Assembly (NCBI RefSeq): GCF_030816015.1
Contig: NZ_JAUSXN010000001.1
Location: 4,278,001-4,342,000 of the forward strand
Direction of reading: 5' to 3'
Source: Pedobacter sp. W3I1
Lineage (GTDB): Bacteria; Bacteroidota; Bacteroidia; Sphingobacteriales; Sphingobacteriaceae
Length of the DNA stretch: 64,000 nt
Within the stretch, counting starts at the first letter, position 1, and each line of letters begins with the position of its first letter. The notes beneath the pieces were generated by a model, which worked only from the letters and a program-made list of their open reading frames with translations, had not been told where the DNA came from and searched no databases. Below, piece by piece: positions 54,321-64,000 of the stretch. Position numbers and translations under genes: made by a program.

Positions 54321-54454
54321 TTAATTTTACCTTACTGGTTTTATTTTTTTATTACGTAAATGTAAATAAAAAAAAGCTTAATATCAAGTAATTGCATGAC
54401 GATTTTAAATAAAATATAAAAGACATTGCCAATTATATTTTTATTAGCAATAAA

Positions 54455-54712
54455 ATGATTAGTGAGAAAGAAAAAATAATTCTGAAAAGATTCGGTCAGC
54501 ATTTAAAATCTTTAAAAGAGAAACAGGAACTTTCTTATCGCGAATTTTACAAGAGAAGCGGGGTTAATACCGGAGATATTATTAAATATGAAAATGGAGA
54601 AACCAGTCCAAGTTTTATTACATTATTGAGATTGGCAATAGGTTTAAAAATCCATCCAACAGAACTTCTGGATTTTAATTTTGGAATCGACTTTAGCGCT
54701 GGGCTGGAATAA
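54455..54712 (+). CDS. XRE-family helix-turn-helix regulator
   Basis: An 85-residue Cro/CI-type protein: LKRFGQHLKSLKEKQELSYR, SGVNTGDIIKYENGETSPSF and LLRLAIGLKIHPTELLDF form the HTH and its last helix. Its target is unknown. It lies 135 bases downstream of the candidate structured RNA on the same strand; whether they are linked is open. The AT-rich DNA before the ATG could hold a promoter. Confidence 0.9.
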   Translation: MISEKEKIILKRFGQHLKSLKEKQELSYREFYKRSGVNTGDIIKYENGETSPSFITLLRLAIGLKIHPTELLDFNFGIDFSAGLE

Positions 54713-55367
54713 CATAAGCTGTTATGATTAAGTGGCAAATCTCAAGATCATAAGTAACTAAAGAAAGAAGCGGCAATAATGAAATGCTGATCATTATATC
54801 ACCTAAAGCACATTTAAAAAATCTTTACCACAAAATAGGATAGTTTGTGGCTCCATTTCCAATTCTTTTTTCATCACTATCCATCATATAGACCAAAAAT
54901 TTTTGTGGTTAATTATGTATTTCAGTAGTAATATTTAGGTCATTTTTCTCAAAAAGATCAAGAAGTGTTATTTGATTTCATTAATGTCTGATAAAAGCTA
55001 AACCCAACAATTAAATATTTTTATTTACCTAACAATCATACACTTATGTTATGTTGTTTGTGTTCTATGAGAGCAAGGCGTCAAAAAAATGACATCTGTT
55101 CACTCTCTGCTTGATCGATAATCCAATCTTTTTCAGAATTTTCTAGAAATTTCATCAATTGAATGTAGTTGAAGAGCTGGATTTACAAAAACTAACCAAG
55201 TTTAAAAATGCTAAAAATCAGCCGACTGCACACCTTAAGCGATAACAGTACACATTTTGGAGCGAAATTTTTCCGCAAAAATTGGACTATAATTCTGGTA
55301 TAGGTCGAACCCAAAAGTCGAACTTATTCGCTGAATTTATCTTTTTGAAAAATAGCGAGTTACGAGC
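54713..55367. other. Intergenic stretch, nothing recognised
   Basis: About 650 AT-rich bases with no ORF above about 40 codons that has a motif, and no repeat family member. Confidence 0.5.
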
Positions 55368-55408
55368 AAAAAAAAAGGGACAAAACCATTCGAAAATGTC
55401 TTTGTCCC
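55368..55408 (-). terminator. Terminator of the tRNA-His transcript
   Basis: GGGACAAA (55377-55384) pairs with TTTGTCCC (55401-55408); on the minus strand the stem is followed by a run of T (A-run at 55368-55376). It lies directly downstream of the tRNA. Confidence 0.85.
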
Positions 55409-55414
55409 ATAAGG

Positions 55415-55489
55415 GGTGGCTGATGGGGCTCGAACCCACGACCCTCGGCACCACAAACCAATACTCTAACCAACTGAGCTACAACCACC
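55415..55489 (-). tRNA. tRNA-His (anticodon GTG)
   Basis: On the minus strand the sequence folds as a cloverleaf: acceptor GTGGTTG with CAGCCAC, D arm with GCTCAGTTGGTTAGAG, anticodon loop TTGTGGT (GTG, His) and T arm GGGTTCGAGCCCC. G at -1 (55489) faces C73 (55415), the hallmark of bacterial tRNA-His. CCA is not encoded. A terminator follows. Confidence 0.95.
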
Positions 55490-55664
55490 GTATTTTTTAG
55501 TGTCACAAAAGTACGACTTTTAATATTTCTTGCAAATATTTTTTTCAAAGTTTCTAAAACAAATTTTTAATTCCTTAACATTCAATTATTTGAAATTGAA
55601 AAAAAATTCAAGATGCAGATAAAACAAGCTATTTTAAACCTAAAAACATAACTTTACAGCGTTT

Positions 55665-56138
55665 ATGATCGAAATTTATACAGACGGAGCAGCTAGCGGA
55701 AACCCAGGGCCAGGTGGTTGGGGTACAATTTTAAGGGCAGGACAACACTATAAAGAATTAAGTGGCGGCTTTAGAATGACCACGAATAACCGCATGGAAC
55801 TATTGGCTGTAATAAAAGGGTTAGAAGCAATAAAAAGCTTAAATCAACAGGTAACCGTTTATTCTGATTCGAAATATGTAGTAGATGCTGTAGAGAAGAA
55901 ATGGGTTTTTGGCTGGGTTACTAAAAATTTTAAAGACAAGAAAAACAAAGATCTCTGGTTGAGATTTCTCGAATTATACAAACTGCATAAGGTAAAATTT
56001 ATCTGGATTAAAGGCCACAACGATCACCCGGAGAATGAGCGTTGTGACAGGTTAGCTGTACTTGCCTCGCAAGACAAGCAAAACTTAGCTATTGATAGTG
56101 TTTTCGAAGCAGAAAGAAACAAAGCAACTTTACTCTAA
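55665..56138 (+). CDS. rnhA: Ribonuclease HI
   Basis: A 157-residue type 1 RNase H. MIEIYTDGAASGNPGPGGWG opens it; the catalytic set Asp7, Glu45 (NNRMELLAV), Asp67 (VYSDSKYVV) and Asp128 (NERCDRLA) is complete, and FIWIKGHNDHPEN holds the late His. It removes the RNA strand of RNA-DNA hybrids, for example R-loops and Okazaki primers. The end overlaps the convergent fbp gene by 4 bases. Confidence 0.97.
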   Translation: MIEIYTDGAASGNPGPGGWGTILRAGQHYKELSGGFRMTTNNRMELLAVIKGLEAIKSLNQQVTVYSDSKYVVDAVEKKWVFGWVTKNFKDKKNKDLWLRFLELYKLHKVKFIWIKGHNDHPENERCDRLAVLASQDKQNLAIDSVFEAERNKATLL

Positions 56139-57214
56139 TCAATTCCACCGATTACATTTAAGTCTTCCAGTTTAGCATCTACATTATTTCCGTTAGAAAT
56201 CGATTTTGCCGTATATAGCAACATCATTTCTTCAGCTTTTTCTACCATCCGTTTTGATCCGATAAAAATCGGAACCCTTTGGTGCAATTCAGTTGGGTTA
56301 ATGTCGAGTATACGTTCGAAACCTGTACTGGCTTTACCCCCAGCCTGCTCAATAATAAAAGCCATTGGGTTACATTCGTATAACAACCTTAATTTTCCAT
56401 TAGGCGAACGTGACGTTGTAGGGTAAATATAAATCCCACCTTTAATTAAATTTCTATGGATATCGCCTACCATCGAACCAATATATCGTGAAGTGTACGG
56501 CCGTTTGGTAGCCTCGTCTTCTACCTGGCAATATTTAATATACTTTTTAACGCCGTCAGGAAAGTGGACATAATTACCTTCGTTTACCGAATACATATAG
56601 CCTGTTTCTGGTATTTTCATTTGTGGGTGCGAAAGGCAAAACTCGCCGATTGATGGATCAAGCGTAAATCCGTTAACACCCTTTCCGGTGGTATAAACCA
56701 GCATGGTAGATGAACCGTAGATAATATAGCCGGCAGCAACCTGTTGTGTGCCTTTTTGCAATACATCTTCTAAACTTGCCCTGCCCTCAACCGATTTTCT
56801 TCTGTAAATAGAAAAAATAGTACCAACTGCAACATTTACATCAGTGTTTGATGAGCCATCCAGAGGATCTATACAGACAATATATTTGGCATTTTGAGAA
56901 ACCGGCGATTCGATATGGATAATCTCATCTTCCTCTTCGGTGGCTACAATACAGCATTCGCCACCACTGGTTAAAGCTGCAATAAACTGTTCGTCAGCAT
57001 AAACATCCAGCTTTTTTTGTTCCTCACCTTGAATATTCATGGTTCCCATATCGCCTAAAATATCAACTAAACCAGCTTTATTAATTTCACGGTTTACAAT
57101 TTTTGCAGCAATACCAATATCCCTTAATAACCTCGAAAGTTCTCCTTTAGCATATGGGAAATCTGCTTGTTTTTCTATAATAAATTGTCCTAGTGTTTTT
57201 ACGCCACAAACCAT
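56135..57214 (-). CDS. fbp: Class I fructose-1,6-bisphosphatase
   Basis: A 359-residue class I FBPase. KTLGQFIIEKQADFPYAKGE is near the start; the metal/substrate motif VCIDPLDGSSNTDVNVAVGT and the C-terminal AFIIEQAGGKAS with RVPIFIGS are present. It dephosphorylates fructose-1,6-bisphosphate in gluconeogenesis. The N-terminal MVCGV before KTLG is slightly longer than usual, but no later Met fits. A phosphodiesterase gene lies 20 bases upstream on the same strand, so they are probably co-transcribed. Confidence 0.97.
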   Translation of the reverse strand: MVCGVKTLGQFIIEKQADFPYAKGELSRLLRDIGIAAKIVNREINKAGLVDILGDMGTMNIQGEEQKKLDVYADEQFIAALTSGGECCIVATEEEDEIIHIESPVSQNAKYIVCIDPLDGSSNTDVNVAVGTIFSIYRRKSVEGRASLEDVLQKGTQQVAAGYIIYGSSTMLVYTTGKGVNGFTLDPSIGEFCLSHPQMKIPETGYMYSVNEGNYVHFPDGVKKYIKYCQVEDEATKRPYTSRYIGSMVGDIHRNLIKGGIYIYPTTSRSPNGKLRLLYECNPMAFIIEQAGGKASTGFERILDINPTELHQRVPIFIGSKRMVEKAEEMMLLYTAKSISNGNNVDAKLEDLNVIGGID

Positions 57215-57233
57215 ACTTAGTGTATATTTTACA

Positions 57234-57725
57234 TTATCTACCTGATAATTCTATAACCTCTAAGGTATGAATATTTTCATCAGTAATGCAAAATCTAATC
57301 AGGGTTCTCACCTTATGCCAGCCGTGTTTTCCCGCCGCACCGGGGTTTACATGCAGACATTTTATTTTTTCATCAAACATTACTTTCAAAATATGCGAAT
57401 GCCCGGTAATAAATAATTTAGGAGGGTTAGTGTATATTTCAGGTTTAACATAAGACGAATACCTACCCGGATACCCACCTATATGTGTCATCCAAACATC
57501 CACCTGCTCACAGCTAAATCGATTTTGCTCCGGGAATTCGGAGCGGATTGCTCCATCATCTATATTCCCGAATACCCCCCGCAAAGGTTTAAATGCAGCT
57601 AAAGGCCCGGCAACATCTGGTCCAAAATCTCCGGCATGCCAAATTTCATCTACACTTTCGAAGTGTTTAAAAACGGCGTCATCTAAAAAACCATGGGTAT
57701 CAGAAATTAATCCTATTTTTTTCAT
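57234..57725 (-). CDS. YfcE/MJ0936-family metallophosphoesterase
   Basis: A 163-residue calcineurin-like phosphoesterase. ISDTHGFLDD gives Asp9 and His11, then WHAGDFG, GNIDDGAIR, and GHSHILKV and HVNPGAAGKHG, the complete set of metal ligands. Members hydrolyse phosphodiesters with Mn; the natural substrate is not fixed. It precedes fbp by 20 bases. Confidence 0.95.
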   Translation of the reverse strand: MKKIGLISDTHGFLDDAVFKHFESVDEIWHAGDFGPDVAGPLAAFKPLRGVFGNIDDGAIRSEFPEQNRFSCEQVDVWMTHIGGYPGRYSSYVKPEIYTNPPKLFITGHSHILKVMFDEKIKCLHVNPGAAGKHGWHKVRTLIRFCITDENIHTLEVIELSGR

Positions 57726-57965
57726 TATGTAAAGTTAATACCATCCTGTTTTACACATTAAACTTCCCTACAAGTTATTTTTTGTCATTAAAACGACTCA
57801 CAAAAAACGCTTTTTTTTTCACCTAAGCGATTAACAAACCCAAAAGAAATCATCACTTTTTATTTATAGGATATTACCATTTATATAATCAGTAATTAAT
57901 CTGATTATTTTAACGCCAATTAAAAAGCAAATAGACATGGGAACAATTGCTCCTCAAATGCTTGT

Positions 57966-59777
57966 CTAATCTTTTCTTACTTGCTTAAACGTTCCATTAG
58001 GCTGCACAAACGAAACAGAGGAAGCTTTTTTCGTCCCTTCTTTATTTTCAAACTTTAAGCTAAATCCTTTCAAATTTTTAAAACTAAAAGTATCATTTCC
58101 GACAAAAACAGTTTCATATTCAGGCTGGCCGGGTACGGAAACAAATAGAACTTTACCCTTTAAATATACTTTACTCATGCCGTTTTCGCCATAACTACCT
58201 GTGTAGTGCTCTAATAATTCCGCACTTAAATCAACCACCCGCGGCTTATACGCAAATATGGCTGGCTTCATTCCTCTTTCGAGCGGAAGACTCAATTCTT
58301 CAATTTTACCATCCTGTCCACTCATAAAATTAAACCGCAGATCGCTCACTGCTGTATCAATTTTACCTTTTTTATCTATGCCGCTAATGCTAAATACATC
58401 ATAATGATAATGCCTGAGCAAAAGTTTTTCTTTACCCATTATTGCAAAAAGCGAATCATTTTTTAACGATACACTGATTACACCATAAGCAGGATTATCA
58501 AATAAACCATCATAATCTTTTAAAGGATGAGAAGGTTTAGTGTTTAAGACATGGGCGTTCTCAGCCGTTTTTTTCACCGCTTTTTCTCTTTCCTTTGCTG
58601 CAATTTTTTCTTTGGTGGCCCTACCATTCCAATCGACGCTTTTCAATTTAAGCATCCGGTCGGCAATACTGCTATAAATAATTCCCGGAACATTAGAAGT
58701 GTTTTGGTTTGTTAAAACCACAATACCCAATTTATCGGCTGGAAAAAAGGATACGCTTGCCGAGAAACCATTAATATTACCTCCATGTTCTACCATATAA
58801 TGGCCCCGGTAAGAGTTGATCATCCAACCAAAACCATAGGTAGCCAGGAAGATATCCTCGTCCTTTCCAGGCAAACCTCCATTCATTACCATTTGAGAAC
58901 TTGCTGCTTCTCCGATATAAGATGAAGGCAAAATCTCTTTTCCTTTATAAGTCCCGCCACTGATCCAAACTTTCAACCAATGTGTCATGTCGTTTACACT
59001 ACTATTGATACTTCCGGCCGGGCCCATTCCATCGATGTTGAAATAATCAATTTTCTCAATGGCCCCTTTATCATTTACCGTGTAGGGTAAAGAAGCGTCA
59101 CTATCCTTCTCCAACTCAAAAATATTGGTATTAGAACGGTTCATCTCCAAAGGATCAAAAAACTTTTCTTTAATATTCTGCTCCCATGTTTTCCCGGTCA
59201 GTTTTTCAACAATCATGCCCTGCGCCAGAAACATAAAGTTATTATACTGCCATTTTTCGCGCACAGCAGCAGTTGGCTCCATGTAACGCACTCTTTGTAT
59301 AATGCTATCGCGATTGGAAGAATTAAACACAAACCACGACAAATCGTAACGTGATAAACCCGTGCGATGACACATCAGATCACGAACAGTGATCTGGTTG
59401 TTCATGTTATCATTATAAAACTTTAATTGGGGTAAATAAGAGGTTGCATTTCCATCGAGTGATAGCTTTCCTTCTTTCTGCAACAGCCCAATTAGCGAAG
59501 AAGTAAAGGATTTAGTACTTGAACCTATGGCAAAAAGTGTATTTGGGGTTACTGGCTTCTTACTTTCCAGATCGCGGTAACCAAAACCTTTGCTATAAAT
59601 CACCTGATCGTCCTTCACTACAGCTACCGCAAAACCAGCCACCTGCTGATCTTTTAAGATCCTGTTTAGTAAGGTGTCAATTCCTGCTAAAGGATCACCT
59701 GTTTTTTGTTTTTTTGATTGGGCAAGAGAAGACAGTGCTATTAGGCACAGCAAGAACACATTTAGACTACGTTTCAT
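57966..59777 (-). CDS. Secreted serine hydrolase (class C beta-lactamase/PBP-like) with C-terminal DUF3471-like part
   Basis: A 603-residue exported enzyme (signal peptide ending SSLAQ, residue 20). Residues about 30-390 are the serine beta-lactamase-like domain: Ser86-x-x-Lys89 in AIGSSTKSF, Tyr178-x-Asn180 in WQYNNF, and the HGGNINGFS motif standing in for the KTG site. Residues about 430-600 form a DUF3471-like beta domain. Such enzymes are D-aminopeptidases or esterases; substrate unknown. 57726-57965 is an empty AT-rich gap. Confidence 0.93.
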   Translation of the reverse strand: MKRSLNVFLLCLIALSSLAQSKKQKTGDPLAGIDTLLNRILKDQQVAGFAVAVVKDDQVIYSKGFGYRDLESKKPVTPNTLFAIGSSTKSFTSSLIGLLQKEGKLSLDGNATSYLPQLKFYNDNMNNQITVRDLMCHRTGLSRYDLSWFVFNSSNRDSIIQRVRYMEPTAAVREKWQYNNFMFLAQGMIVEKLTGKTWEQNIKEKFFDPLEMNRSNTNIFELEKDSDASLPYTVNDKGAIEKIDYFNIDGMGPAGSINSSVNDMTHWLKVWISGGTYKGKEILPSSYIGEAASSQMVMNGGLPGKDEDIFLATYGFGWMINSYRGHYMVEHGGNINGFSASVSFFPADKLGIVVLTNQNTSNVPGIIYSSIADRMLKLKSVDWNGRATKEKIAAKEREKAVKKTAENAHVLNTKPSHPLKDYDGLFDNPAYGVISVSLKNDSLFAIMGKEKLLLRHYHYDVFSISGIDKKGKIDTAVSDLRFNFMSGQDGKIEELSLPLERGMKPAIFAYKPRVVDLSAELLEHYTGSYGENGMSKVYLKGKVLFVSVPGQPEYETVFVGNDTFSFKNLKGFSLKFENKEGTKKASSVSFVQPNGTFKQVRKD

Positions 59778-59863
59778 TTTAATTTAGGTGAGATAATTTG
59801 TAGGCCTAAATTACAAATGATAATGAGGATTGTATCAGAAAATGGTTAAATTCAATTATTTTC

Positions 59864-60565
59864 TTAGTAAGCCAGGAAAAAATTCTTCAGCAATTCTTTA
59901 TAAGCTGCAGTATGCTGTTTTAAAGATTCATAAATATAAAAGTCTCTTTCTCTTAAAACTGTTTTACCCTTTTTCAAACAGATCATCTGCCTAAAGGTTG
60001 GTTTACTTTGATCAGAATGTATATGGATCCGCTCTGTAAGCGATAAATTATAATGCGCAGCAATACCAATAACTTCATCGGCTTGTTTTACCGGAAGGAT
60101 TAACCAAATCATACCTTCATCTGCCAATAACCCACTCGCTTTTTTAATCAGCATACTAAAAAAGTCTTCATCTGCATGCCGGGCTATTCCTTTTCTAAGT
60201 TCCTCACTTTTTAAATCGTTCACAAAAAAAGGTGGGTTAGAGACAATCAGGTCGAATTGCTGAGAATATTCATATTGCTCAATTGATGTATGATTAATGG
60301 TTAACCGCTCACTGAAAACCGAAAATTGAAAATTTTTTTCAGCGGTTTCGGCAGCTTGGGCATCAATCTCTACCGCATGTATCAATGCATCAGGAAAACG
60401 CTGCGCCAACATTAAGGCAATCACACCAGTGCCTGTTCCAATATCTAGTATCGTTAACGGCGAAGGATGTGTAACTGTCGCCCCTAGTAATACCCCATCA
60501 GTATTAATCTTCATGGCGCAACCGGTTTGATCTACCTCGAACTGTTTAAACTTGAAAATACTCAT
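59864..60565 (-). CDS. trmN6: tRNA1(Val) (adenine(37)-N6)-methyltransferase TrmN6/YfiC-like
   Basis: A 233-residue class I methyltransferase. FKFKQFEVDQTGCAMKINTDGVLLG is the family's N-terminal mark (given here to 25 residues only as location 4-28; key residues Phe4, Gln13, Asp23), DIGTGTGVIALML at 41-53 binds SAM and NPPFF at 110-114 is the N6-adenine motif. It should methylate A37 of tRNA1(Val). It ends the minus strand pair with the VOC gene, which starts one base away. Confidence 0.85.
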   Translation of the reverse strand: MSIFKFKQFEVDQTGCAMKINTDGVLLGATVTHPSPLTILDIGTGTGVIALMLAQRFPDALIHAVEIDAQAAETAEKNFQFSVFSERLTINHTSIEQYEYSQQFDLIVSNPPFFVNDLKSEELRKGIARHADEDFFSMLIKKASGLLADEGMIWLILPVKQADEVIGIAAHYNLSLTERIHIHSDQSKPTFRQMICLKKGKTVLRERDFYIYESLKQHTAAYKELLKNFFLAY

Positions 60566-60949
60566 TTAAATTTCGTACAATTCTAAAGGCAGGCCATCAG
60601 GGTCGGCAAAAAAAGTAAACCGTTTATCCGTAAATTCATCAATACGAATTGGTTCAGTAATGATACCCTGATCATTTAAACGCGAAATCTCTTTTTCTAT
60701 ATCATCAACTTCAAAAGCTAAATGACGTAAACCCTGGGCCTCCGGACGCGATGGCCTTGCAGGTGGATTTTCGAAAGAAAAAAGCTCGATCTGATAGACA
60801 CCATTTACGGCAAGATCTAACTTATACGATTTCCTTTCCGCCCGGTAAACCTCGGCCAAAACCGTAAAACCCAGCTTATTCACATAAAAATCTTTCGATT
60901 TTTCGTAGTCAGAGCAGATAATGGCGATGTGATGGATTTTATTGAACAT
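60566..60949 (-). CDS. VOC-family (glyoxalase I-like, YaeR/SMU1112c type) metalloprotein
   Basis: A 127-residue vicinal-oxygen-chelate protein. IHHIAIICSDYEKSKDFYVN carries the first His ligand, then a GLRHLAFEVDDIEKEI block with the second, and FADPDGLPLELYEI with the Glu. The reaction of this subgroup is unknown; lactoylglutathione lyase activity is not assured. Its stop touches the trmN6 start (gap zero), so both are probably co-transcribed. Confidence 0.9.
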   Translation of the reverse strand: MFNKIHHIAIICSDYEKSKDFYVNKLGFTVLAEVYRAERKSYKLDLAVNGVYQIELFSFENPPARPSRPEAQGLRHLAFEVDDIEKEISRLNDQGIITEPIRIDEFTDKRFTFFADPDGLPLELYEI

Positions 60950-61416
60950 AGATTTGAATTTTTAAAGTTTTTGCTTTGCATTTCGCTACAATTAATGCCG
61001 TTTGTAAATTACCTATTAGTAAGCACTTTATTTTCGCAAGTATTTACGCCCAACTAGGCCACCCCACCGTATCTTCGTTCCAGTCAAATCCGGCCTAATA
61101 AATTTTTCGGACTCCATTGCCCTAGCCAACCCACTGACTTTGAAAGAAAAATTTTCAGCCGGTGTTTTTTGTTTCTTTTTGACACCAAAAAGAAAGAGCC
61201 CATCGGCGGCGGCGAGCCGAGGCAGGTATGAGCGTTGGACAAAAAGAATTGACTACGCGTTAAACATATTAATTTTTATACAGTTAACTAAAACTGTCAT
61301 AATGACGGCAACTCGCGCTACATTAACATCAAAAGTAATAAAAGCGCAATTATATTGCACGCCACAACAAGCTTTTTAAATTTTTAACGCTATTTTTGCA
61401 ACTTCAAAAAAAAAGC
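60950..61416. other. Intergenic region upstream of purL
   Basis: No ORF of merit (a 79-codon ORF at 61140 lies in low-complexity DNA). TTTTTTGTTTCTTTTTGACACC, next to GGCGGCGGCGAGCCGAGGCAGG near 61165-61230, looks like another dispersed repeat. The purL promoter should be in the last 100 bases. Confidence 0.5.
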
Positions 61417-64000
61417 ATGATTCATTTCTTCCTTAGTCAATCGCAGGCGATTTTTGTTTTACAAACAGACAAAGCGCTTTCTACCACTGATATTACTAAA
61501 CTTGAATGGTTATTTGGCGGTGCCAAAATCTCGCAAGAAACAGCTTTAACAGGCTTTTTCGTTGGGCCAAGAGCAGCAATGATTACTCCATGGAGTACCA
61601 ACGCAGTAGAGATTACCCAGAACATGGACATGCAGGGAATCATCAGGATTGAAGAATTTAAGCAGGTTGACGAAAACTTTGCTGATTACGACCCCATGCT
61701 TTCTCAAAAATACGACAAGCTTGACCAAGAGGTTTATACCATCAACATCAAACCCGAGCCGGTTTTAGAAATCACCGATATTGCAGCTTATAACAAACAG
61801 GAAGGGCTTTCTTTAAGTGATGAAGAAGTTGAGTATTTAAATACGTTAGCACAAAAATTAGCAAGACCTTTAACCGATTCTGAGGTTTTTGGTTTCTCTC
61901 AGGTAAATTCAGAACATTGCCGTCATAAAATTTTCAATGGCAAATTCGTAATCGACGGCATAGAGCAACCTACTTCTTTGTTTAAGCTGATCCGCAAAAC
62001 ATCAGAAGAAAACCCTAACGATATTGTTTCGGCATATAAAGATAATGTAGCTTTTATTAAAGGCCCTAAAGTGCAGCAATTTGCACCTAAACGTGCCGAT
62101 GAGCCTGATTATTATACCACAAGCGATTTCGAATCGGTCATCTCCTTAAAAGCAGAAACCCATAATTTCCCTACCACTGTTGAGCCTTTTAACGGTGCAG
62201 CAACAGGTTCTGGAGGTGAAATCAGAGATCGTTTAGCAGGTGGGCAGGGCTCATTGCCTTTAGCAGGAACTGCCGTTTACATGACTGCGCTTTCGCGTTT
62301 AGAAGATAACCGCCCATGGGAAAAAGGTGTTGAAGAAAGACAATGGTTGTACCAAACCCCAATGGATATCCTGATCAAAGCATCAAACGGTGCTACTGAT
62401 TTTGGAAATAAATTCGGACAACCACTAATTACAGGTTCAGTTTTAACTTTCGAACACGAGCACTTCGACAAGCTCAGTATGACATCTCGTAAGTTAGGTT
62501 TCGATAAAGTAATTATGCTTGCAGGCGGTATCGGTTACGGTAAAGCCAGCCAGGCACAAAAACTTAAACCAAAAGAAGGTGATAATATCGTTATTCTGGG
62601 TGGAGAAAATTATAGAATCGGGATGGGCGGTGCAGCCGTTTCATCTGCAGATACCGGACAGCACGGAAGCGGCATTGAATTAAATGCCATCCAAAGATCA
62701 AATCCCGAAATGCAAAAACGTGCAGCCAATGCTGTTCGTGGTATGGTAGAAAGCGATCACAATTCGATTATCTCTATCCACGATCATGGTGCAGGCGGGC
62801 ACTTAAACTGTTTATCAGAACTGGTTGAAGAAACAGGTGGTTTAATCGACTTAGATAAACTTCCTGTAGGAGATCCTACCCTTTCGGCCAAAGAAATTAT
62901 CGGAAACGAATCGCAGGAAAGAATGGGATTGGTAATCGGCAACGACCATATTGAAACCCTGCAAAAAATAGCCGACCGCGAACGTTCACCTATGTATACC
63001 GTAGGTAAAGTAACCGGCGATCACCGTTTTACCTTTAAATCTGCAACAACAGGTTTAAAACCAATGGATTTAGAGTTGGCCGCCATGTTTGGCAGTTCAC
63101 CAAAAATTGTAATGGACGATAAAACCATTGATCGTAAATACGAAGCGATTGAATATAATAATGCTGAATTAAACACCTATTTAGAACAAGTACTTCAATT
63201 AGAAGCGGTTGCATCTAAAGATTGGTTAACCAATAAAGTAGATCGTTGTGTGGGTGGCCGTGTAGCCAAACAGCAATGTGCAGGTCCGTTACAATTGCCA
63301 TTAAATAACTGTGGTGTAATGGCTTTAGATTTTCAGGGTAAAGAAGGTATTGCCACTTCAGTTGGCCATGCACCACTTTCTGCCTTGATCGATCCTGCTG
63401 CTGGTAGCCGCAATGCGATTGCAGAATCGCTTTCGAATATCGTATGGGCACCCTTAAAAGATGGTTTAAAAAGTGTTTCACTTTCTGCCAACTGGATGTG
63501 GGCCTGTAAAAATGAAGGCGAAGATGCCCGTTTATATGCAGCAGTAAAAGCCTGTTCTGATTTTGCCATCGATTTAGGAATCAATATCCCAACCGGAAAG
63601 GATTCATTATCGATGAAACAGAAATACAAAGATGGCGATGTTATTGCACCTGGAACGGTGATTATTTCTGCCGGAGCCAACTGTGATGATATTACCAAAG
63701 TGGTTGAACCTGTACTCCAAAAAGATGGCGGATCTATTTATTACATTAACCTATCAAACGACAGCTATAAATTAGGCGGTTCATCTTTCGCACAGATTTT
63801 AAACAAAATTGGCACAGAAACACCTGATGTTAAGGATGCTGCTCAGTTTAAAAGCACTTTCAATACGCTACAACAGTTAATCAAAGCAGACAAAATACAG
63901 GCTGGTCACGATATTGGTAGCGGGGGTTTAATTACAACCTTATTGGAAATGTGTTTTGCCGACCGCGATTTAGGCACTTCGATTGATTTATCTTCGTTAG
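61417..64000 (+). CDS. purL: Phosphoribosylformylglycinamidine synthase (large PurL), 5' part
   Basis: Opens at the ATG at 61417 (MIHFFLSQSQAIFVLQTDKA) and stays open through 64000, 861 codons. This is the large single-chain PurL (normally about 1220 residues), so the glutaminase domain lies beyond the window. Motifs: FSQVNSEHCRHKIFNGKF, KAETHNFPTTVEPFNGAATG, then SIHDHGAGGHLN and IPTGKDSLSMKQKY. It converts FGAR to FGAM in purine synthesis with ATP and glutamine. No frameshift is seen in the visible part. Confidence 0.97.
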   Translation, partial: MIHFFLSQSQAIFVLQTDKALSTTDITKLEWLFGGAKISQETALTGFFVGPRAAMITPWSTNAVEITQNMDMQGIIRIEEFKQVDENFADYDPMLSQKYDKLDQEVYTINIKPEPVLEITDIAAYNKQEGLSLSDEEVEYLNTLAQKLARPLTDSEVFGFSQVNSEHCRHKIFNGKFVIDGIEQPTSLFKLIRKTSEENPNDIVSAYKDNVAFIKGPKVQQFAPKRADEPDYYTTSDFESVISLKAETHNFPTTVEPFNGAATGSGGEIRDRLAGGQGSLPLAGTAVYMTALSRLEDNRPWEKGVEERQWLYQTPMDILIKASNGATDFGNKFGQPLITGSVLTFEHEHFDKLSMTSRKLGFDKVIMLAGGIGYGKASQAQKLKPKEGDNIVILGGENYRIGMGGAAVSSADTGQHGSGIELNAIQRSNPEMQKRAANAVRGMVESDHNSIISIHDHGAGGHLNCLSELVEETGGLIDLDKLPVGDPTLSAKEIIGNESQERMGLVIGNDHIETLQKIADRERSPMYTVGKVTGDHRFTFKSATTGLKPMDLELAAMFGSSPKIVMDDKTIDRKYEAIEYNNAELNTYLEQVLQLEAVASKDWLTNKVDRCVGGRVAKQQCAGPLQLPLNNCGVMALDFQGKEGIATSVGHAPLSALIDPAAGSRNAIAESLSNIVWAPLKDGLKSVSLSANWMWACKNEGEDARLYAAVKACSDFAIDLGINIPTGKDSLSMKQKYKDGDVIAPGTVIISAGANCDDITKVVEPVLQKDGGSIYYINLSNDSYKLGGSSFAQILNKIGTETPDVKDAAQFKSTFNTLQQLIKADKIQAGHDIGSGGLITTLLEMCFADRDLGTSIDLSSL

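Noticed and set aside
1..64000. CRISPR array, prophage or complete insertion sequence
   Set aside because: I saw no regularly spaced direct repeats, no phage structural genes and no transposase frame.

Overview
The window looks like a chromosomal stretch of a Bacteroidota bacterium of the Sphingobacteriaceae, most like Pedobacter. The reasons are three SusC/SusD-type outer-membrane uptake loci, a FecI/FecR sigma/anti-sigma pair feeding a SusC with an STN domain, lipoproteins with a Cys at the end of a short signal peptide, a DUF6520 peptide gene, LytS/LytTR signalling, AT-rich intergenic DNA and many dispersed palindromic repeats. The genus is inferred; no rRNA is present.

Layout. 1-5100: end of a susC, then susD, a FAS1-like lipoprotein, a DUF5007-like lipoprotein, a strong terminator and a secreted HEIGH-motif protein. 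5300-15470: a glycan-degradation segment (GH43 multidomain enzyme, TPR-like protein, DUF72 protein, GH127/146 beta-L-arabinofuranosidase) enclosed by two inverted copies of a MITE-like repeat about 0.5 kb long. 16224-19052: LigD. 19271-26306: susD, STN-susC and fecR on the minus strand with the ECF sigma gene divergent. 26394-31563: regulator and oxidoreductase genes (HxlR/NmrA, SDR/AraC, Crp-Fnr/flavodoxin-fold reductase). 31791-39180: an AT-rich, decaying accessory zone with a glycolipid-binding-domain protein, an orphan antitoxin beside a toxin stub, a broken AbiEii nucleotidyltransferase behind an intact antitoxin, two unrecognised genes and two degenerate copies of one short coding-plus-hairpin module.

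39187-53218 is the most interesting part: an XRE regulator, an RNA polymerase alpha-CTD-like miniprotein, an unannotated 48-residue Ser/Thr-rich peptide upstream of a 382-residue protein, a LytS/LytTR two-component pair, a full-length LanB-type lantibiotic dehydratase without LanC or a recognisable Cys-containing precursor, a MauE/DoxX membrane protein, a DUF6520 secreted peptide, and a susD/susC/TlpA operon. I infer a possible peptide-modification and export/uptake system; the precursor assignment is a hypothesis.

54125-54320 carries several nested, perfectly complementary segments and is a candidate structured RNA. From 55.4 kb onward the DNA is housekeeping: tRNA-His, rnhA, fbp, a phosphodiesterase, a serine hydrolase, a tRNA methyltransferase, a VOC protein and the 5' two thirds of purL.
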